Shown: positions 45,901 through 53,959, numbered from the stretch's first letter. The stretch: 54,976 bases of DNA from Bacteroidales bacterium (GCA_014860585.1 JACZJL010000089.1:1-54976), one strand, 5' to 3'. The notes: a model not told the origin generated them from the sequence alone. Numbers and translations: made by a program.

Positions 45901-47496
45901 CTCAAACCAATAGCTGCTGGGGGATGATCCTAAGTAAGCAACTGATCCTTTATTGGCAGACCTTTGCCAAACTTCGCCAATACATTCACCGTAACCGAAA
46001 TCCGCTGCAAGACAGCAATTACCTATTGCAATCGGATATTTCCCGTTGTTGGTGAAAGCGTTAACCATACTGATCGAAAGGTTGGGATCACCCCAGGAAG
46101 TTTCACTGCAGTGTGCTGTATAGTTAATCATACTTACAGCAATTTTTTCAGGACTGTAGCAACCTGTATAAGGGCTTGTCAGGTAAGGATAGACATTTGT
46201 ATAGCCATGTGCGGCATTGAAATAGTTGATCGTCCCATAATGTACAGTGGGCTGACCAACCCGGGGATTCCATGTACCGTCGGCGCCGGCAATCAGTGTA
46301 ACGCCATCCAGGTAAGTAGGATCGGTAAATTCGTATTTTTCGTAATAAAGCGTCTTAGCAATTTGTGAAACCAATTGGGCCGAATTGGTGGCAGAAAACC
46401 TTCCGTAATACATTTCAGGGAAATAGTCGCCGTCAACACTGGCATAATAAAGGTCGGTCATCTTACCTGACGATGATCCGGTGGTTGCAGGGATTTGCGG
46501 CGTGTCGCCAACGAAAAGAACAAAACTTGGCGCCGGATCGGTTGGGGTTCCCTGGTTATACTGGCCATGAACCCAGGTTTGGATTTGAGCGTAAGTAGTG
46601 CCGATCACATCGGTGTAAGCAACAATCACCTCAAATCCTTTTTTGGTTTTCCACTCGATAAAAGGCTGGAGATCATTTTCAAACATTCTGTGCGATACGA
46701 TCAGGTACTTCACCGGGTATTTGGTAAGATCAGGGTGGCTGGGATATCCGCCGCCACCAGTCAAATTGTTAATCAGGCTTTTTTCGATAACCTGGAAATA
46801 AGGCGACCAGGTGGATGCTTTGACATAATCAGTCAATGCCGCATCAACATTGGAATAACTGATTTCAACTTCAATATCATTGTATACCCTCAATATCCCC
46901 TTTGCAGGATTATAGCTAACGGGAGCTGCAGTTACACGTGCAATTCGATATCCTCTCAATACACCGAGAACTTCTACCGAAGCCATTTCATGCTCGATAA
47001 AAAAGTCCTTTTTATACATCTGCTCATCATATTCAAACGGAACCTCAGAAACATCCTGATCTTTGCGGATGGAAGGCTGATTAGGTATAATTGGAAAGTT
47101 GATTCCATATTCCGACAACTGATATTCGGTCATCGTATAATTTTTTACGGAAACCGTTACTTCGGCGCCAAATGGAATTTCGATCAATTTTTTGGAAGCC
47201 GGTAACTTTGGTGTACCCAATCCGCCAATTGCGTAAGCACCGGGAATGAAAATCTCGTTAAATTGAAGCCCTTTTTCGGTTTCAACTGTAAACGTCTGAA
47301 TTCCTTTGTAGGAGAAATGGAGATTGAGCTGCTGTAAATTGTCTTCAGCAACGACAACCTCGGGAGTTGAACGGCCAAAATCAATGGCAAACTCCTGCGC
47401 TACAGCACGCTGGTTCACGAGTAATCCCAAAAAGGTAAAGAATACCAGGCTCATCAGGTATTTGCCTCCAGGGACTTTGTAAGTAACATTTTTCAT
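42919..47496 (-). CDS. C25 gingipain-like cysteine protease with type IX sorting domain
   Basis: 1525-aa secreted protease. A signal peptide (cleaved near NQRAVAQ) is followed by a propeptide region (~20-235) and a C25 catalytic domain. The catalytic His is probably H462 in YTAHCSE and the Cys C495 in IGNCCLA, 33 residues apart, like the spacing in gingipains. Beyond it are Ig/CARDB-like domains, two CUB-like domains (~945-1055 and ~1155-1278; YDYLYIYNGP and YDYLHIHNGP), a fibronectin-like segment, two PKD/Ig-like repeats and a ~75-residue sorting domain (LSLMIFPNPATNVLNI). It is predicted to cross the outer membrane by the type IX system. ATG 47496 gives a clean signal peptide. Confidence 0.93.
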   Translation of the reverse strand: MKNVTYKVPGGKYLMSLVFFTFLGLLVNQRAVAQEFAIDFGRSTPEVVVAEDNLQQLNLHFSYKGIQTFTVETEKGLQFNEIFIPGAYAIGGLGTPKLPASKKLIEIPFGAEVTVSVKNYTMTEYQLSEYGINFPIIPNQPSIRKDQDVSEVPFEYDEQMYKKDFFIEHEMASVEVLGVLRGYRIARVTAAPVSYNPAKGILRVYNDIEVEISYSNVDAALTDYVKASTWSPYFQVIEKSLINNLTGGGGYPSHPDLTKYPVKYLIVSHRMFENDLQPFIEWKTKKGFEVIVAYTDVIGTTYAQIQTWVHGQYNQGTPTDPAPSFVLFVGDTPQIPATTGSSSGKMTDLYYASVDGDYFPEMYYGRFSATNSAQLVSQIAKTLYYEKYEFTDPTYLDGVTLIAGADGTWNPRVGQPTVHYGTINYFNAAHGYTNVYPYLTSPYTGCYSPEKIAVSMINYTAHCSETSWGDPNLSISMVNAFTNNGKYPIAIGNCCLAADFGYGECIGEVWQRSANKGSVAYLGSSPSSYWFEDFYWAVGAFPIQGTNNGYVPTFEETTWGAYDAPFVSDYVTTGSTNFVGNLAVTEVHIQGWPSHSSPTYYWQAYNVLGDPSLVPYHTQGSDNTVSHMAIVPIGMDYYEVTAEAGSYVGISKDGVLHGSALVGETGVVEVPLEPILSGGMVDIVVTKPQRIPYMVQIPAAALEGPYVVLDSYTISDLSGNNNGLADYGENISVNVTLKNVGADPSAAVVATISGTDQYITLTSAASQNFGPIANGGTATVNSAYSFSVTSFVPDQHKAQFTLTMTDGSDTWTSNLFITLQAPVVVIADSFIIDDSQSGNNDGILDPGETALVKMNVNNTGHSNISNAIISIVSNDPMLTINTASVNIASIAAGGSEEISISVSADASSPIGYPVNVNLSATAGPSGLYTDEQTITVVIGLIPEYNMSNQTVTTCVGLFYDSGGPGGEYGNNESLTMTFLPASTDGVIKVNFLSFETESNYDYLYIYNGPNASSPQVPGSPFHGTTNPGIILALNGSGALTFKFTSDGSITKIGWEAEVSCHYITGVPECASNPNPADEAVNVPMNTTLTWVSLDATLFDVYFGVVPNPPFVETATIPSYSPTMMPNTTYYWKIVPKNSNGQATNCPVWSFTTSGPEYMMGNGNVTAANGMFYDSGGPGANYASNENFTMTFFPANTGQPLEFTFTIFDTEANYDYLHIHNGPDISAPAFPGSPFHGTTSPVTVTSTHASGAITFKFTSDNSVVKAGWAASFQTMGTLTCNITSEPEMICQGGSAMLLANPSGGTGTYNCTWSPAGSLSNPNSPNPIATPDVTTTYTVSIDDGETIVTDSYTLVVNIPPQVNLGEDQTVCADQTITLNATTAGAVSYLWTPGGYTTPTIQVDSTGVGLGSVTYSVVVTDANDCEGEDSIVITFDPCIGVSEINDNLSLMIFPNPATNVLNITLRGISEKLGYTLMNYQGQHVYSRQIGQLDGSVTHQIELGDFARGIYYLRLNTSDDVIIRKVVIQ

Positions 47497-47551
47497 AGTA
47501 ATTAAATTGAATGTTAATGAATAAATGAATTGTATAAATTCTATTGAATGG

Positions 47552-47559
47552 CAAAAGTA
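47552..47559 (-). promoter_or_regulatory. Putative -7 box for the C25 protease gene
   Basis: TACTTTTG on the - strand, an exact TAnnTTTG match, 55 bases before ATG 47496. A TTTG lies 15 bases further upstream, closer than the usual ~19. The location also argues against the longer frame starting at 47562. Confidence 0.5.
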
Positions 47560-47746
47560 CAACTAATTATTTACCAAATTTTATTTTGTTCAAAGGTTTT
47601 ACCATGCTGTTAGATTCATTATTCAAAAAGATTTGTCCTTTAAAGGATAACTATCCAATCACTTTTCCCCATTTTTATCCTGGTCAAAATTTGATGTTAA
47701 CAAAACAGTCACAACAATTCGACGTTAGTTTCAGCAGAAAAATATT

Positions 47747-48232
47747 ATGATGAAAAATTCGATTTTGTTCACTTTACTGTTTATTCCTTTATTGATAAAT
47801 GCCCAGCAGGAAATTCCTGCAATAAATACAGCCATTGTCGAATATGTTTCTGCTACCATTGGCACACAGGTCAACAGGGGTGAGTGTTGGGACCTTGCCT
47901 ATGAAGCACTCGACCGGAACAATGCAAAATGGGATGGAAAATTCAAGTTTGGCCGGCAAATAAATCCTAAAACCGAAATGGTGTTACCGGGTGATCTTAT
48001 TCAATTTTCAAACGTTGAACTCAAATATTCTGAAGGAAACCTTCACTACACCGAAACGATGGGGCAGCACACGGCTATCGTTTACCGCATTATTGATCAG
48101 GAGAAAAAGATTTTTGAAATTGCTCATCAAAATACCGATTTTTCTGGTCGGAAAGTCGGGTTAAGCGAGTTTAATTTTGGATATGTTTCTAAAGGCAAAT
48201 TGTGGTTTTATCGCCCCGAGCCGCTCAACTGA
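47747..48232 (+). CDS. Secreted CHAP/NlpC-P60-like protein
   Basis: 161 aa with a signal peptide (residues ~1-19, ending LINAQ). The mature part resembles a papain-like amidase fold: a Cys in NRGECWDLAYEAL (about 45), PGDLIQF (about 83), and a His in MGQHTAIVYRI (about 108). These motifs fit CHAP/NlpC-type peptidoglycan hydrolases, but the activity is inferred. It is divergent from the protease gene and 52 bases upstream of the kinase gene. Confidence 0.65.
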   Translation: MMKNSILFTLLFIPLLINAQQEIPAINTAIVEYVSATIGTQVNRGECWDLAYEALDRNNAKWDGKFKFGRQINPKTEMVLPGDLIQFSNVELKYSEGNLHYTETMGQHTAIVYRIIDQEKKIFEIAHQNTDFSGRKVGLSEFNFGYVSKGKLWFYRPEPLN

Positions 48233-48252
48233 TTTCATTCTACCGGTTAATC

Positions 48253-48260
48253 TATCTTTG
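48253..48260 (+). promoter_or_regulatory. Putative -7 box for the BadF-type kinase gene
   Basis: TATCTTTG is an exact TAnnTTTG match 24 bases before the ATG at 48285. No clear -33 box is seen. Confidence 0.5.
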
Positions 48261-48284
48261 CGCCAAAAGTTTTACTGAATTGCT

Positions 48285-49154
48285 ATGGCTATGATCATTA
48301 TTGCCGAAAGTGGCTCCACAAAAATTGACTGGAGAATTGTCAGTTCCGATACATCTCAGCACTCCTTCAACACCGAAGGTTTCAACCCAAATTATCACGC
48401 CAGGAGTTTGCTTACAGATTTTGTTGACGAATTAAATGAAAAGATACAAATAACGGAGGCAGAAAGGGTCTATTTTTATGGTTCCGGCTGTTCTTCTTAT
48501 CATTCTAAGGAAATCGTCCGCTCTGCTATCAACCAGGTGATCACGGGAGCAATAGTAGAAGTCAATCACGATCTGACCGGAGCTGCCAGGGCTTTGTTTG
48601 GCCAGGGAACCGGAATTGCTTCCATCCTTGGAACAGGCTCCAGCAGTTGCATATTCAGGGAAGGAGAAGTAGCTTATGCAATTCCTTCGTTGGGCTACCT
48701 GCTGGCTGATGAAGGCAGCGGTTTACAACTGGGACGGCTTCTTTTAAACGCGTATTTTAAAAATCAGCTGCCATCAGATCTGTCCGCAAAATTTCAAGAT
48801 CAATTCAATATTGGACTATCAACTTTTATTACCCAATTATACACCCATCCCAAACCCAACAGCCTGATCGCCTCCTTCGTCCCCTTTTTGGTTGATCATA
48901 AGCATGAACCGGTAATTAAAACGTTGGTCAGAAAGGCTTTTGGTGATTTTTTTAATGAAATCATACTCAAGTACCCTGATTATAACCAGTATAATTTAGG
49001 TTTTGTTGGTTCGATTGCCATGTTGTTCAAAGATTTGTTATACGACACAGCATCAGGATACAATCTGAAAGTGGCCCGCATCATTCAGAACCCGGTTGAT
49101 GAATTGGTCAAGTTCCATCTGGACATTTTAAGCAGGACAAAAAATGACATTTAA
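48285..49154 (+). CDS. BadF/BadG-type ATPase, probable N-acetylglucosamine kinase
   Basis: 289 aa, ASKHA-fold sugar kinase. The phosphate-1 motif is IIAESGSTKIDWRIV, phosphate-2 is SILGTGSSSCIF, and SLGYLLADEGSGLQLG is the conserved BadF/GlcNAc kinase motif. It probably phosphorylates an amino sugar from cell-wall recycling, which would fit the hydrolase-like gene upstream; that link is inference. It overlaps the miaA stop by four bases in a convergent arrangement. Confidence 0.82.
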   Translation: MAMIIIAESGSTKIDWRIVSSDTSQHSFNTEGFNPNYHARSLLTDFVDELNEKIQITEAERVYFYGSGCSSYHSKEIVRSAINQVITGAIVEVNHDLTGAARALFGQGTGIASILGTGSSSCIFREGEVAYAIPSLGYLLADEGSGLQLGRLLLNAYFKNQLPSDLSAKFQDQFNIGLSTFITQLYTHPKPNSLIASFVPFLVDHKHEPVIKTLVRKAFGDFFNEIILKYPDYNQYNLGFVGSIAMLFKDLLYDTASGYNLKVARIIQNPVDELVKFHLDILSRTKNDI

Positions 49155-50074
49155 AGTTTATCCCGCACATACTTGATCATCCCCCCGGCATCTTCCGGCG
49201 AAAACCATTTCATCTCCTGATCCCGTTTAAACCAGGTTAGCTGGCGCTTGGCATAACGACGGGTGTTGGTTTTGATGTTTTCAATGGCTTGTTCCAATGA
49301 TGTTTTTCCATCGAGATATTCGAATATTTCCTTGTATCCGACAGTATTCAATGCATTCAGATGACGATATTTCAAAAGGGACGTTACCTCAGCCACCAAA
49401 CCATCGCTGATCATTTGATCCGTCCTTAAAGCGATCCGATGATTAAGTTCTTCGCGGGGAAGGTTGAGGCCAATTTTGATTATTTTAAAATCCCTGGATT
49501 TCCTTTTATTGATGCGCAATGAAGTGTAAGTTTTTCCAGTCATCATGCACACCTCGATAGCGCGCTTGAGACGGCTGGGATTGCTTTTGTCAACCAATTT
49601 ATAATAATCAGGATCGAGTGATTCCAGTTTTTCCGTTAAAAACTCAATCCCTGATTCCTGATGCCATAACTCAATTTGTTTCCTCAGGTGAGGATCAGGA
49701 TCTGGCAAATCGTCGATGCCTTTGCAAACTGCATCCAGATAAAGTCCGGAACCCCCAACAAGAATTACAGGCTTGTGCTGTGGGAATTGCTCATTCAAAA
49801 TAGAAAGCACATCGTTTTCAAACCTCGAAACATTGTAATAGTCATGCACCGAAAGATGTCCGGTGAGAAAATGAGGTGCTAAAACGGTTTGTTCAGGGGT
49901 AGGCGCTGCGGTTCCAATCTTCAGTTCATTATAAAACTGCCGTGAATCTCCGGAAATAATGATCGTGTTGAAGTGTCGGGCTATCTCGATAGCCACTCCG
50001 GTTTTTCCTACTGCTGTCGGGCCTGCAATAACCACTAATGTGTGAATGGAGTGTTCACCAGTTGGTTTAGTCAT
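49151..50074 (-). CDS. miaA: tRNA dimethylallyltransferase
   Basis: Adds dimethylallyl to A37 of tRNAs reading UNN codons. The P-loop is VIAGPTAVGKTGVA, then ISGDSRQFYNELKIGTA with the general-base Asp, ILVGGSGLYLDAVCKG, and the C-terminal NTRRYAKRQLTWFKRD. Length is 307 aa. It lies 20 bases downstream of the gene at 50095-50652. Confidence 0.95.
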   Translation of the reverse strand: MTKPTGEHSIHTLVVIAGPTAVGKTGVAIEIARHFNTIIISGDSRQFYNELKIGTAAPTPEQTVLAPHFLTGHLSVHDYYNVSRFENDVLSILNEQFPQHKPVILVGGSGLYLDAVCKGIDDLPDPDPHLRKQIELWHQESGIEFLTEKLESLDPDYYKLVDKSNPSRLKRAIEVCMMTGKTYTSLRINKRKSRDFKIIKIGLNLPREELNHRIALRTDQMISDGLVAEVTSLLKYRHLNALNTVGYKEIFEYLDGKTSLEQAIENIKTNTRRYAKRQLTWFKRDQEMKWFSPEDAGGMIKYVRDKL

Positions 50075-50094
50075 GTCAACCGGTTAATGTGTGG

Positions 50095-50652
50095 TTAATA
50101 ATCATCAATTCCATCATTGTCATCATCTTCTTCATCCATGTCGCCTTTAACCATCGAGTTAAACTCATTCAGCAATGACTCACGCAATTTTTCAGGGTCT
50201 TTTTCAACCATCACTTTATTGGTGATTTTCAGGCTTCCTTTTTGCTGTGCCACATGAGGGTAATTCACCCGATTATCAACTTGTTTAACGCTGATACATT
50301 CAATTAAAAAAGTATGCAGTTGCAGAAAGTCGTATTCATAAACAAGGTATTGATTTGTACCGCTGATAAATTTATCAATTGAAGTTGACGACATCAGGAA
50401 GATCGTGTGGAAGTCGTCGTGCTCTTCCGCCCGATTGTCCTCTTCACCCGACATGTCGAGCAAGGTAATTTCTTCATATTTTTCCCAGTTTTCGTCGGCA
50501 ACATAAAATGAAGCCAGCTCTTTATCATTCAACTTCAGGGTTTTGACAAGGAACTCATGCAGGTCGAAGAAGGTCTGGTCAGCCCTTATTTCGACATCAA
50601 GCACGAAACCGGGGTTCTCATCAGTCTCTATTCTCAATTTAAAAACATCCAT
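50095..50652 (-). CDS. pRiA4b ORF3-like protein
   Basis: 185 aa. The N-terminal part (FKLRIETDENPGF..., then DQTFFDLHEFLVKTLKLNDKELASFYVADENW) resembles the plasmid pRiA4b ORF3-like/IS1096 passenger family, which has a small alpha-beta fold of unknown function. The C-terminus is highly acidic (DMDEEDDDNDGIDDY). No transposase is near, so this looks like a resident gene. It is probably co-transcribed with miaA. Confidence 0.65.
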   Translation of the reverse strand: MDVFKLRIETDENPGFVLDVEIRADQTFFDLHEFLVKTLKLNDKELASFYVADENWEKYEEITLLDMSGEEDNRAEEHDDFHTIFLMSSTSIDKFISGTNQYLVYEYDFLQLHTFLIECISVKQVDNRVNYPHVAQQKGSLKITNKVMVEKDPEKLRESLLNEFNSMVKGDMDEEDDDNDGIDDY

Positions 50653-50694
50653 GGTGGTTGATCTTTAATTTGTTTTTACTTGAAATTGAAAAGT

Positions 50695-50702
50695 CAAATT
50701 TA
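50695..50702 (-). promoter_or_regulatory. Putative -7 box for the 50652-49151 gene pair
   Basis: TAAATTTG on the - strand, matching TAnnTTTG, 42 bases before the ATG at 50652. Confidence 0.45.
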
Positions 50703-50733
50703 TATTAAAACAAAAAACTGATTAAAAAATCCA

Positions 50734-52140
50734 TTATTTTTTTGGCATCAACCCGATTTTTTTTCCTGCTTCGAGCATAAAAGCGTAAGCTGGTTCAAAT
50801 TCATTGGCTATTTCGCCATCCAGAATGGCTTCACGTATAGCCGTTTTAATTACCCCAACTTCTTTGCAGGGGGGCAGGTTAAAAGTTCCCATTATTGTTT
50901 CGCCTGTAATGGGAGGTTGCCAGTTGCGTAATTTATCCTTTTCTTCAATCTCCACCAATTTTTGCTTGACAAGCTCGAAGTTGGCTTTGTATCGTTTAAT
51001 TTTTTCCGGTATTTTCGACGACATATCTGCTGAACAAAGGGTCATCAGGTCGTCGATATCATCGCCTGCATCAAACAGCAGACGACGGATTGCCGAATCA
51101 GTCACAATCTCTTCAGCCAGAACAATCGGGCGAAGGTGCAACAACACGAGTTTTTGCAAATATTTTAATGTATCACCGGCAGGTAGTTTAAGTCGTCTGA
51201 AAATTCCGGGAAGCATTTTAGCACCCACATAGTCGTGAGCATGAAATGTCCATCCTATCCCTTCGACCCACTTTTTGGTTGCCGGTTTACCGATGTCGTG
51301 AAGAATTGCAGCCCATCGCAGCCAAAGATTATCAGTGTTTTGAGAGATATTGTCAAGTACGATCAGCGTATGAAAAAAGTTGTCTTTGTGACCTTTGCCT
51401 TCCTTGAATTCAGCGCCCTGGAGGGCAGCCATTTCAGGAAAGATGATTTTAAGCAGCCCCGTGCTGTGCAGGAGTTTAAACCCCACTGAAGGCTTTTCAG
51501 ACAGAATAATTTTATTCAGTTCATCTGTGATCCGTTCCTGCGATACGATTTTTATCCTGTCAACATTTTTCCGGATGGCCTCTAAGCTGGCTGCCTCGAT
51601 GGTAAAATTTAATGTTGAAGCAAAGCGGATTGCCCGCATCATTCGCAATGGATCATCAGAGTATGTGATGTCAGGATTTTGCGGTGTCCGGATAATTTTG
51701 TTGTCAAGGTCGCGAATACCGCCAAATGGGTCGATTAGTTCCCCAAAGTCTTCCTTATTCAGGCTCAGGCTCATGGCATTGATGGTGAAATCGCGCCGCT
51801 TCTGGTCATCCTCGATGGTTCCGTTTTCAACTACAGGTTTGCGTGAATTTGAGCGGTAGGACTCCTGTCTGGCCCCGACAAACTCCACCTGCCAATCGTC
51901 AAAATGCAACATAGCTGTTCCGAAGTTTTTAAAAACCTGGAGGTTCCTGATCCCAGCCTGGCTTGCAACAGCTTTGGCAAATTCAATTCCTTCCCCTTCC
52001 ACCACAACATCTACATCCTTTGACGGCCTGCCCATGAAATGGTCACGAACATAACCACCAATGACAAAGGCTTTTATCCCTTGACTGGTAGCAACAGCTG
52101 ACAACAAGTCAAAAACCGGATGCTCAAGAAATGATTTCAC
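50734..52140 (-). CDS. cca: CCA tRNA nucleotidyltransferase with HD domain
   Basis: Adds or repairs the 3' CCA of tRNA. The nucleotidyltransferase head has FVIGGYVRDHFMGRPSKDVDVVVEG with the GG and DxD motifs, then RRDFTINAMSLSL. The tRNA-binding neck follows. An HD phosphohydrolase domain with LRWAAILHDIGKPATKKW starts near residue 270. Length is 468 aa. Class II (bacterial) type. Poly(A) polymerase is the usual alternative, but the HD layout suits CCA addition. Confidence 0.93.
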   Translation of the reverse strand: MKSFLEHPVFDLLSAVATSQGIKAFVIGGYVRDHFMGRPSKDVDVVVEGEGIEFAKAVASQAGIRNLQVFKNFGTAMLHFDDWQVEFVGARQESYRSNSRKPVVENGTIEDDQKRRDFTINAMSLSLNKEDFGELIDPFGGIRDLDNKIIRTPQNPDITYSDDPLRMMRAIRFASTLNFTIEAASLEAIRKNVDRIKIVSQERITDELNKIILSEKPSVGFKLLHSTGLLKIIFPEMAALQGAEFKEGKGHKDNFFHTLIVLDNISQNTDNLWLRWAAILHDIGKPATKKWVEGIGWTFHAHDYVGAKMLPGIFRRLKLPAGDTLKYLQKLVLLHLRPIVLAEEIVTDSAIRRLLFDAGDDIDDLMTLCSADMSSKIPEKIKRYKANFELVKQKLVEIEEKDKLRNWQPPITGETIMGTFNLPPCKEVGVIKTAIREAILDGEIANEFEPAYAFMLEAGKKIGLMPKK

Positions 52141-52165
52141 GAATTGTACTGGTTGTTTTTGTGTG

Positions 52166-52173
52166 CAAACATA
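52166..52173 (-). promoter_or_regulatory. Putative -7 box for cca
   Basis: TATGTTTG on the - strand, matching TAnnTTTG, 25 bases before the ATG at 52140. Confidence 0.45.
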
Positions 52174-52226
52174 AAACCTTTTTCCGGAAACCGATTCTTA
52201 TTTTAGCTCAGTTTACCAAACTGTTG

Positions 52227-52448
52227 TCACCGTATCCTGTAACTAAAAACATATTTAAACGGAAAATTGTCCCAATAATCCTCCATCTCGAACAAGACCT
52301 CTTTCTCAAGTAACTTTTCATGAATAATTCCCCTGAAATCATCTACAAAAATATTTACTTCGCACAACTTCATCCTCTCGTCAACATAAATATTATGCGC
52401 TGAGGGAAACAGTTGTCTGAGTGATTTAACGACTTTGTCTTTTTCCAT
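52227..52448 (-). CDS. Small hypothetical protein
   Basis: 73 aa, not recognised: MEKDKVVKSLRQLFPSAHNI at the start, a strand-like VNIFVDDFRGII, and an aromatic C-terminus (DYWDNFPFKYVF). No signal peptide or membrane helix. It lies 21 bases downstream of the LpxH-like gene on the same strand, so it is probably co-transcribed. The composition looks coding, but no family supports it. Confidence 0.5.
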   Translation of the reverse strand: MEKDKVVKSLRQLFPSAHNIYVDERMKLCEVNIFVDDFRGIIHEKLLEKEVLFEMEDYWDNFPFKYVFSYRIR

Positions 52449-52469
52449 AGTAAGCTGAATATTAAGTTT

Positions 52470-53321
52470 TTAAACAAAAGTTTTCATAATGTCCCATTCT
52501 TCAACTTTTTTGTCGTCATCTTCATCATCTTCATCAGTTTCATTAGAAAAATCTTCTGAGCATTGCATTTTCTGAAATTTGTTGTGCACCTGATCCTGAT
52601 AATAAACTACCTCCCACGATTCATCTTCATGTTCAACCAGGGCTGACATGCTCTCTACCCAGTCACCGGAATTGAGATAATGAATTTCACCGATATATTT
52701 GTTTTTAGGTTCATGAATATGCCCACAGATCACCCCGCGAAAACCATTTTCCCTTGCATACTTTGTCATGGTTTGTTCGTAATCCGAAATATAGCCGACT
52801 GCCAATTTTACGCTGCTTTTAATTTTCTGCGAGAATGATTGGTAAGGCAATCCCCTGATCGCTCTTTGGTGGTTCCTTTTCCGGCTCATCCAAAGTAAAA
52901 CTTTATAACCAATATCTCCGATTTTAGCCAGCAGGATAAATCGAGAACTGATCATGTCGAATATATCTCCGTGAATGACAAGATATCGCATATTTTTTTG
53001 TAAAAGCTCAAATTGATTTACAAATTTGATTTTTCCAAACGAAAACGGTATCAGTTTATCCAGAAAATCATCATGGTTCCCTCTTACGTAAATCACTTCG
53101 GTGTCGTAACGCTCGATCATTTGAATGATTCGCCGGAAGACACGGGTATCCTTTTTTGTCCATTTGCCGTAGCGTTGCAGATTCCAGGCGTCAACAATGT
53201 CGCCATTGAGAATTAACCTCCGGCAATGATTATATTTCAAGAACTTTGATAATTCCTTCGATTTTGAGTCTTTTGTACCAAGATGAACATCAGAAATGAC
53301 AATAGTTTTGTAGAAGGCCAT
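52470..53321 (-). CDS. LpxH-like UDP-2,3-diacylglucosamine diphosphatase / metallophosphoesterase
   Basis: Calcineurin-type phosphoesterase with the full motif set: VISDVHLG, LNGDIVDAW, YVRGNHDD, VIHGDIFD and GVICGHIHEPK. Probably hydrolyses UDP-2,3-diacylglucosamine in lipid A synthesis, as LpxH-type proteins do in many Gram-negatives. The C-terminal tail is acidic (DEDDEDDDKK). ATG 53321 is chosen because a -7 box at 53343-53350 would overlap the longer start at 53345. Length is 283 aa. Confidence 0.85.
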   Translation of the reverse strand: MAFYKTIVISDVHLGTKDSKSKELSKFLKYNHCRRLILNGDIVDAWNLQRYGKWTKKDTRVFRRIIQMIERYDTEVIYVRGNHDDFLDKLIPFSFGKIKFVNQFELLQKNMRYLVIHGDIFDMISSRFILLAKIGDIGYKVLLWMSRKRNHQRAIRGLPYQSFSQKIKSSVKLAVGYISDYEQTMTKYARENGFRGVICGHIHEPKNKYIGEIHYLNSGDWVESMSALVEHEDESWEVVYYQDQVHNKFQKMQCSEDFSNETDEDDEDDDKKVEEWDIMKTFV

Positions 53322-53342
53322 TCTTAAGTCTGTAATTTGCGG

Positions 53343-53350
53343 CAAAAGTA
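53343..53350 (-). promoter_or_regulatory. Putative -7 box for the LpxH-like gene
   Basis: TACTTTTG on the - strand, exact TAnnTTTG, 21 bases before ATG 53321. It decides against the upstream start. Confidence 0.55.
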
Positions 53351-53426
53351 AAACTCAGCATTTTCAAACTATTTAGCTTAATATTAAGATATGCTTAATA
53401 AAATGTTAAGCCGGGCCGCATAAAAC

Positions 53427-53458
53427 AAAAGCCTGCGAGATTTTTCAGGCAGGCTTTT
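53427..53458 (-). terminator. Terminator of ssb copy 1
   Basis: AAAAGCCTGC (53427-53436) and GCAGGCTTTT (53449-53458) form a perfect 10-bp stem with a 12-base loop. On the - strand the stem ends in a T-rich run. It lies 21 bases past the ssb stop. Confidence 0.85.
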
Positions 53459-53479
53459 GCTAAAAATGTGGACATAGAA

Positions 53480-53821
53480 TCAGTTCGTCTTTCCGTCCAG
53501 CATCACCAGGTCGTTTACAACAATCTGTGTGTAGAACTTGCGGTTGCCTTCCTTGTCGTCGTAGGTGTTGGTTTCGAGACGGCCTTCCACGGCGATCTGT
53601 TTCCCTTTTTTCAGGTACTTCTCGGCTACTTCGGCCAGCCCGCCCCAGATGATGAGGTTGTGCCACTGGGTGTCGGTTACTTTCTCACCTTTCTCATTCT
53701 TGTAAGTTTCGCTGGTGGCCAGGGAGAAGCGGGCCATCTTGTTACCGTTCGATACTTGCTTTACTTCCGGATCCATTCCGAGGTTTCCAATCAACTGAAC
53801 ACTGTTTCTTAAGCTTTTCAT
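53480..53821 (-). CDS. ssb: Single-stranded DNA-binding protein, copy 1
   Basis: OB-fold SSB protein of 113 aa: SLRNSVQLIGNLGMDPEVKQV, then ARFSLATSETYKN, TDTQWHNLIIWGGLAEVAEKYLKKGKQIAVEGRL, and FYTQIVVNDLVML. It lacks the long Gly/Pro-rich linker and acidic tip (DDDIPF-type) of the main SSB, as do many short Bacteroidota SSBs. A near-identical second copy begins 1 kb away at the window edge. Confidence 0.95.
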   Translation of the reverse strand: MKSLRNSVQLIGNLGMDPEVKQVSNGNKMARFSLATSETYKNEKGEKVTDTQWHNLIIWGGLAEVAEKYLKKGKQIAVEGRLETNTYDDKEGNRKFYTQIVVNDLVMLDGKTN

Positions 53822-53866
53822 GACATTTAAAATTTATTGTTAAACATTAAGTAAAAAATTATGGAG

Positions 53867-53874
53867 CAAAGATA
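53867..53874 (-). promoter_or_regulatory. -7 box for ssb copy 1
   Basis: TATCTTTG on the - strand, exact TAnnTTTG, 45 bases before the ssb ATG. No clear -33 box. Confidence 0.55.
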
Positions 53875-53915
53875 GGGTGGGGGATTGGGGTGATTCGGTT
53901 AATAAACATTTACTT

Positions 53916-53959
53916 GCGTTTGTAAACGGACTTAATCGGGTGTAAGCGTTTGTAAACGG
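53916..53959. promoter_or_regulatory. Two direct copies of a 14-bp dyad-containing site
   Basis: GCGTTTGTAAACGG occurs at 53916-53929 and again at 53946-53959, 30 bases apart (about three helical turns). Each contains the dyad GTTT-GT-AAAC. They lie between the divergent promoters of ssb copy 1 and mntA, so a shared regulator is plausible. The regulator is unknown. Confidence 0.55.

Noticed and set aside
46495-47205. 236-codon + strand frame opposite the C25 protease
   Set aside because: It lies wholly antisense to a well-supported gene, and its translation shows no family features.
50095-50652. IS1096-passenger-like similarity as a sign of an insertion sequence
   Set aside because: No transposase, inverted ends or target duplication is visible around it, and it sits in what looks like an operon with miaA; the family name is historical.
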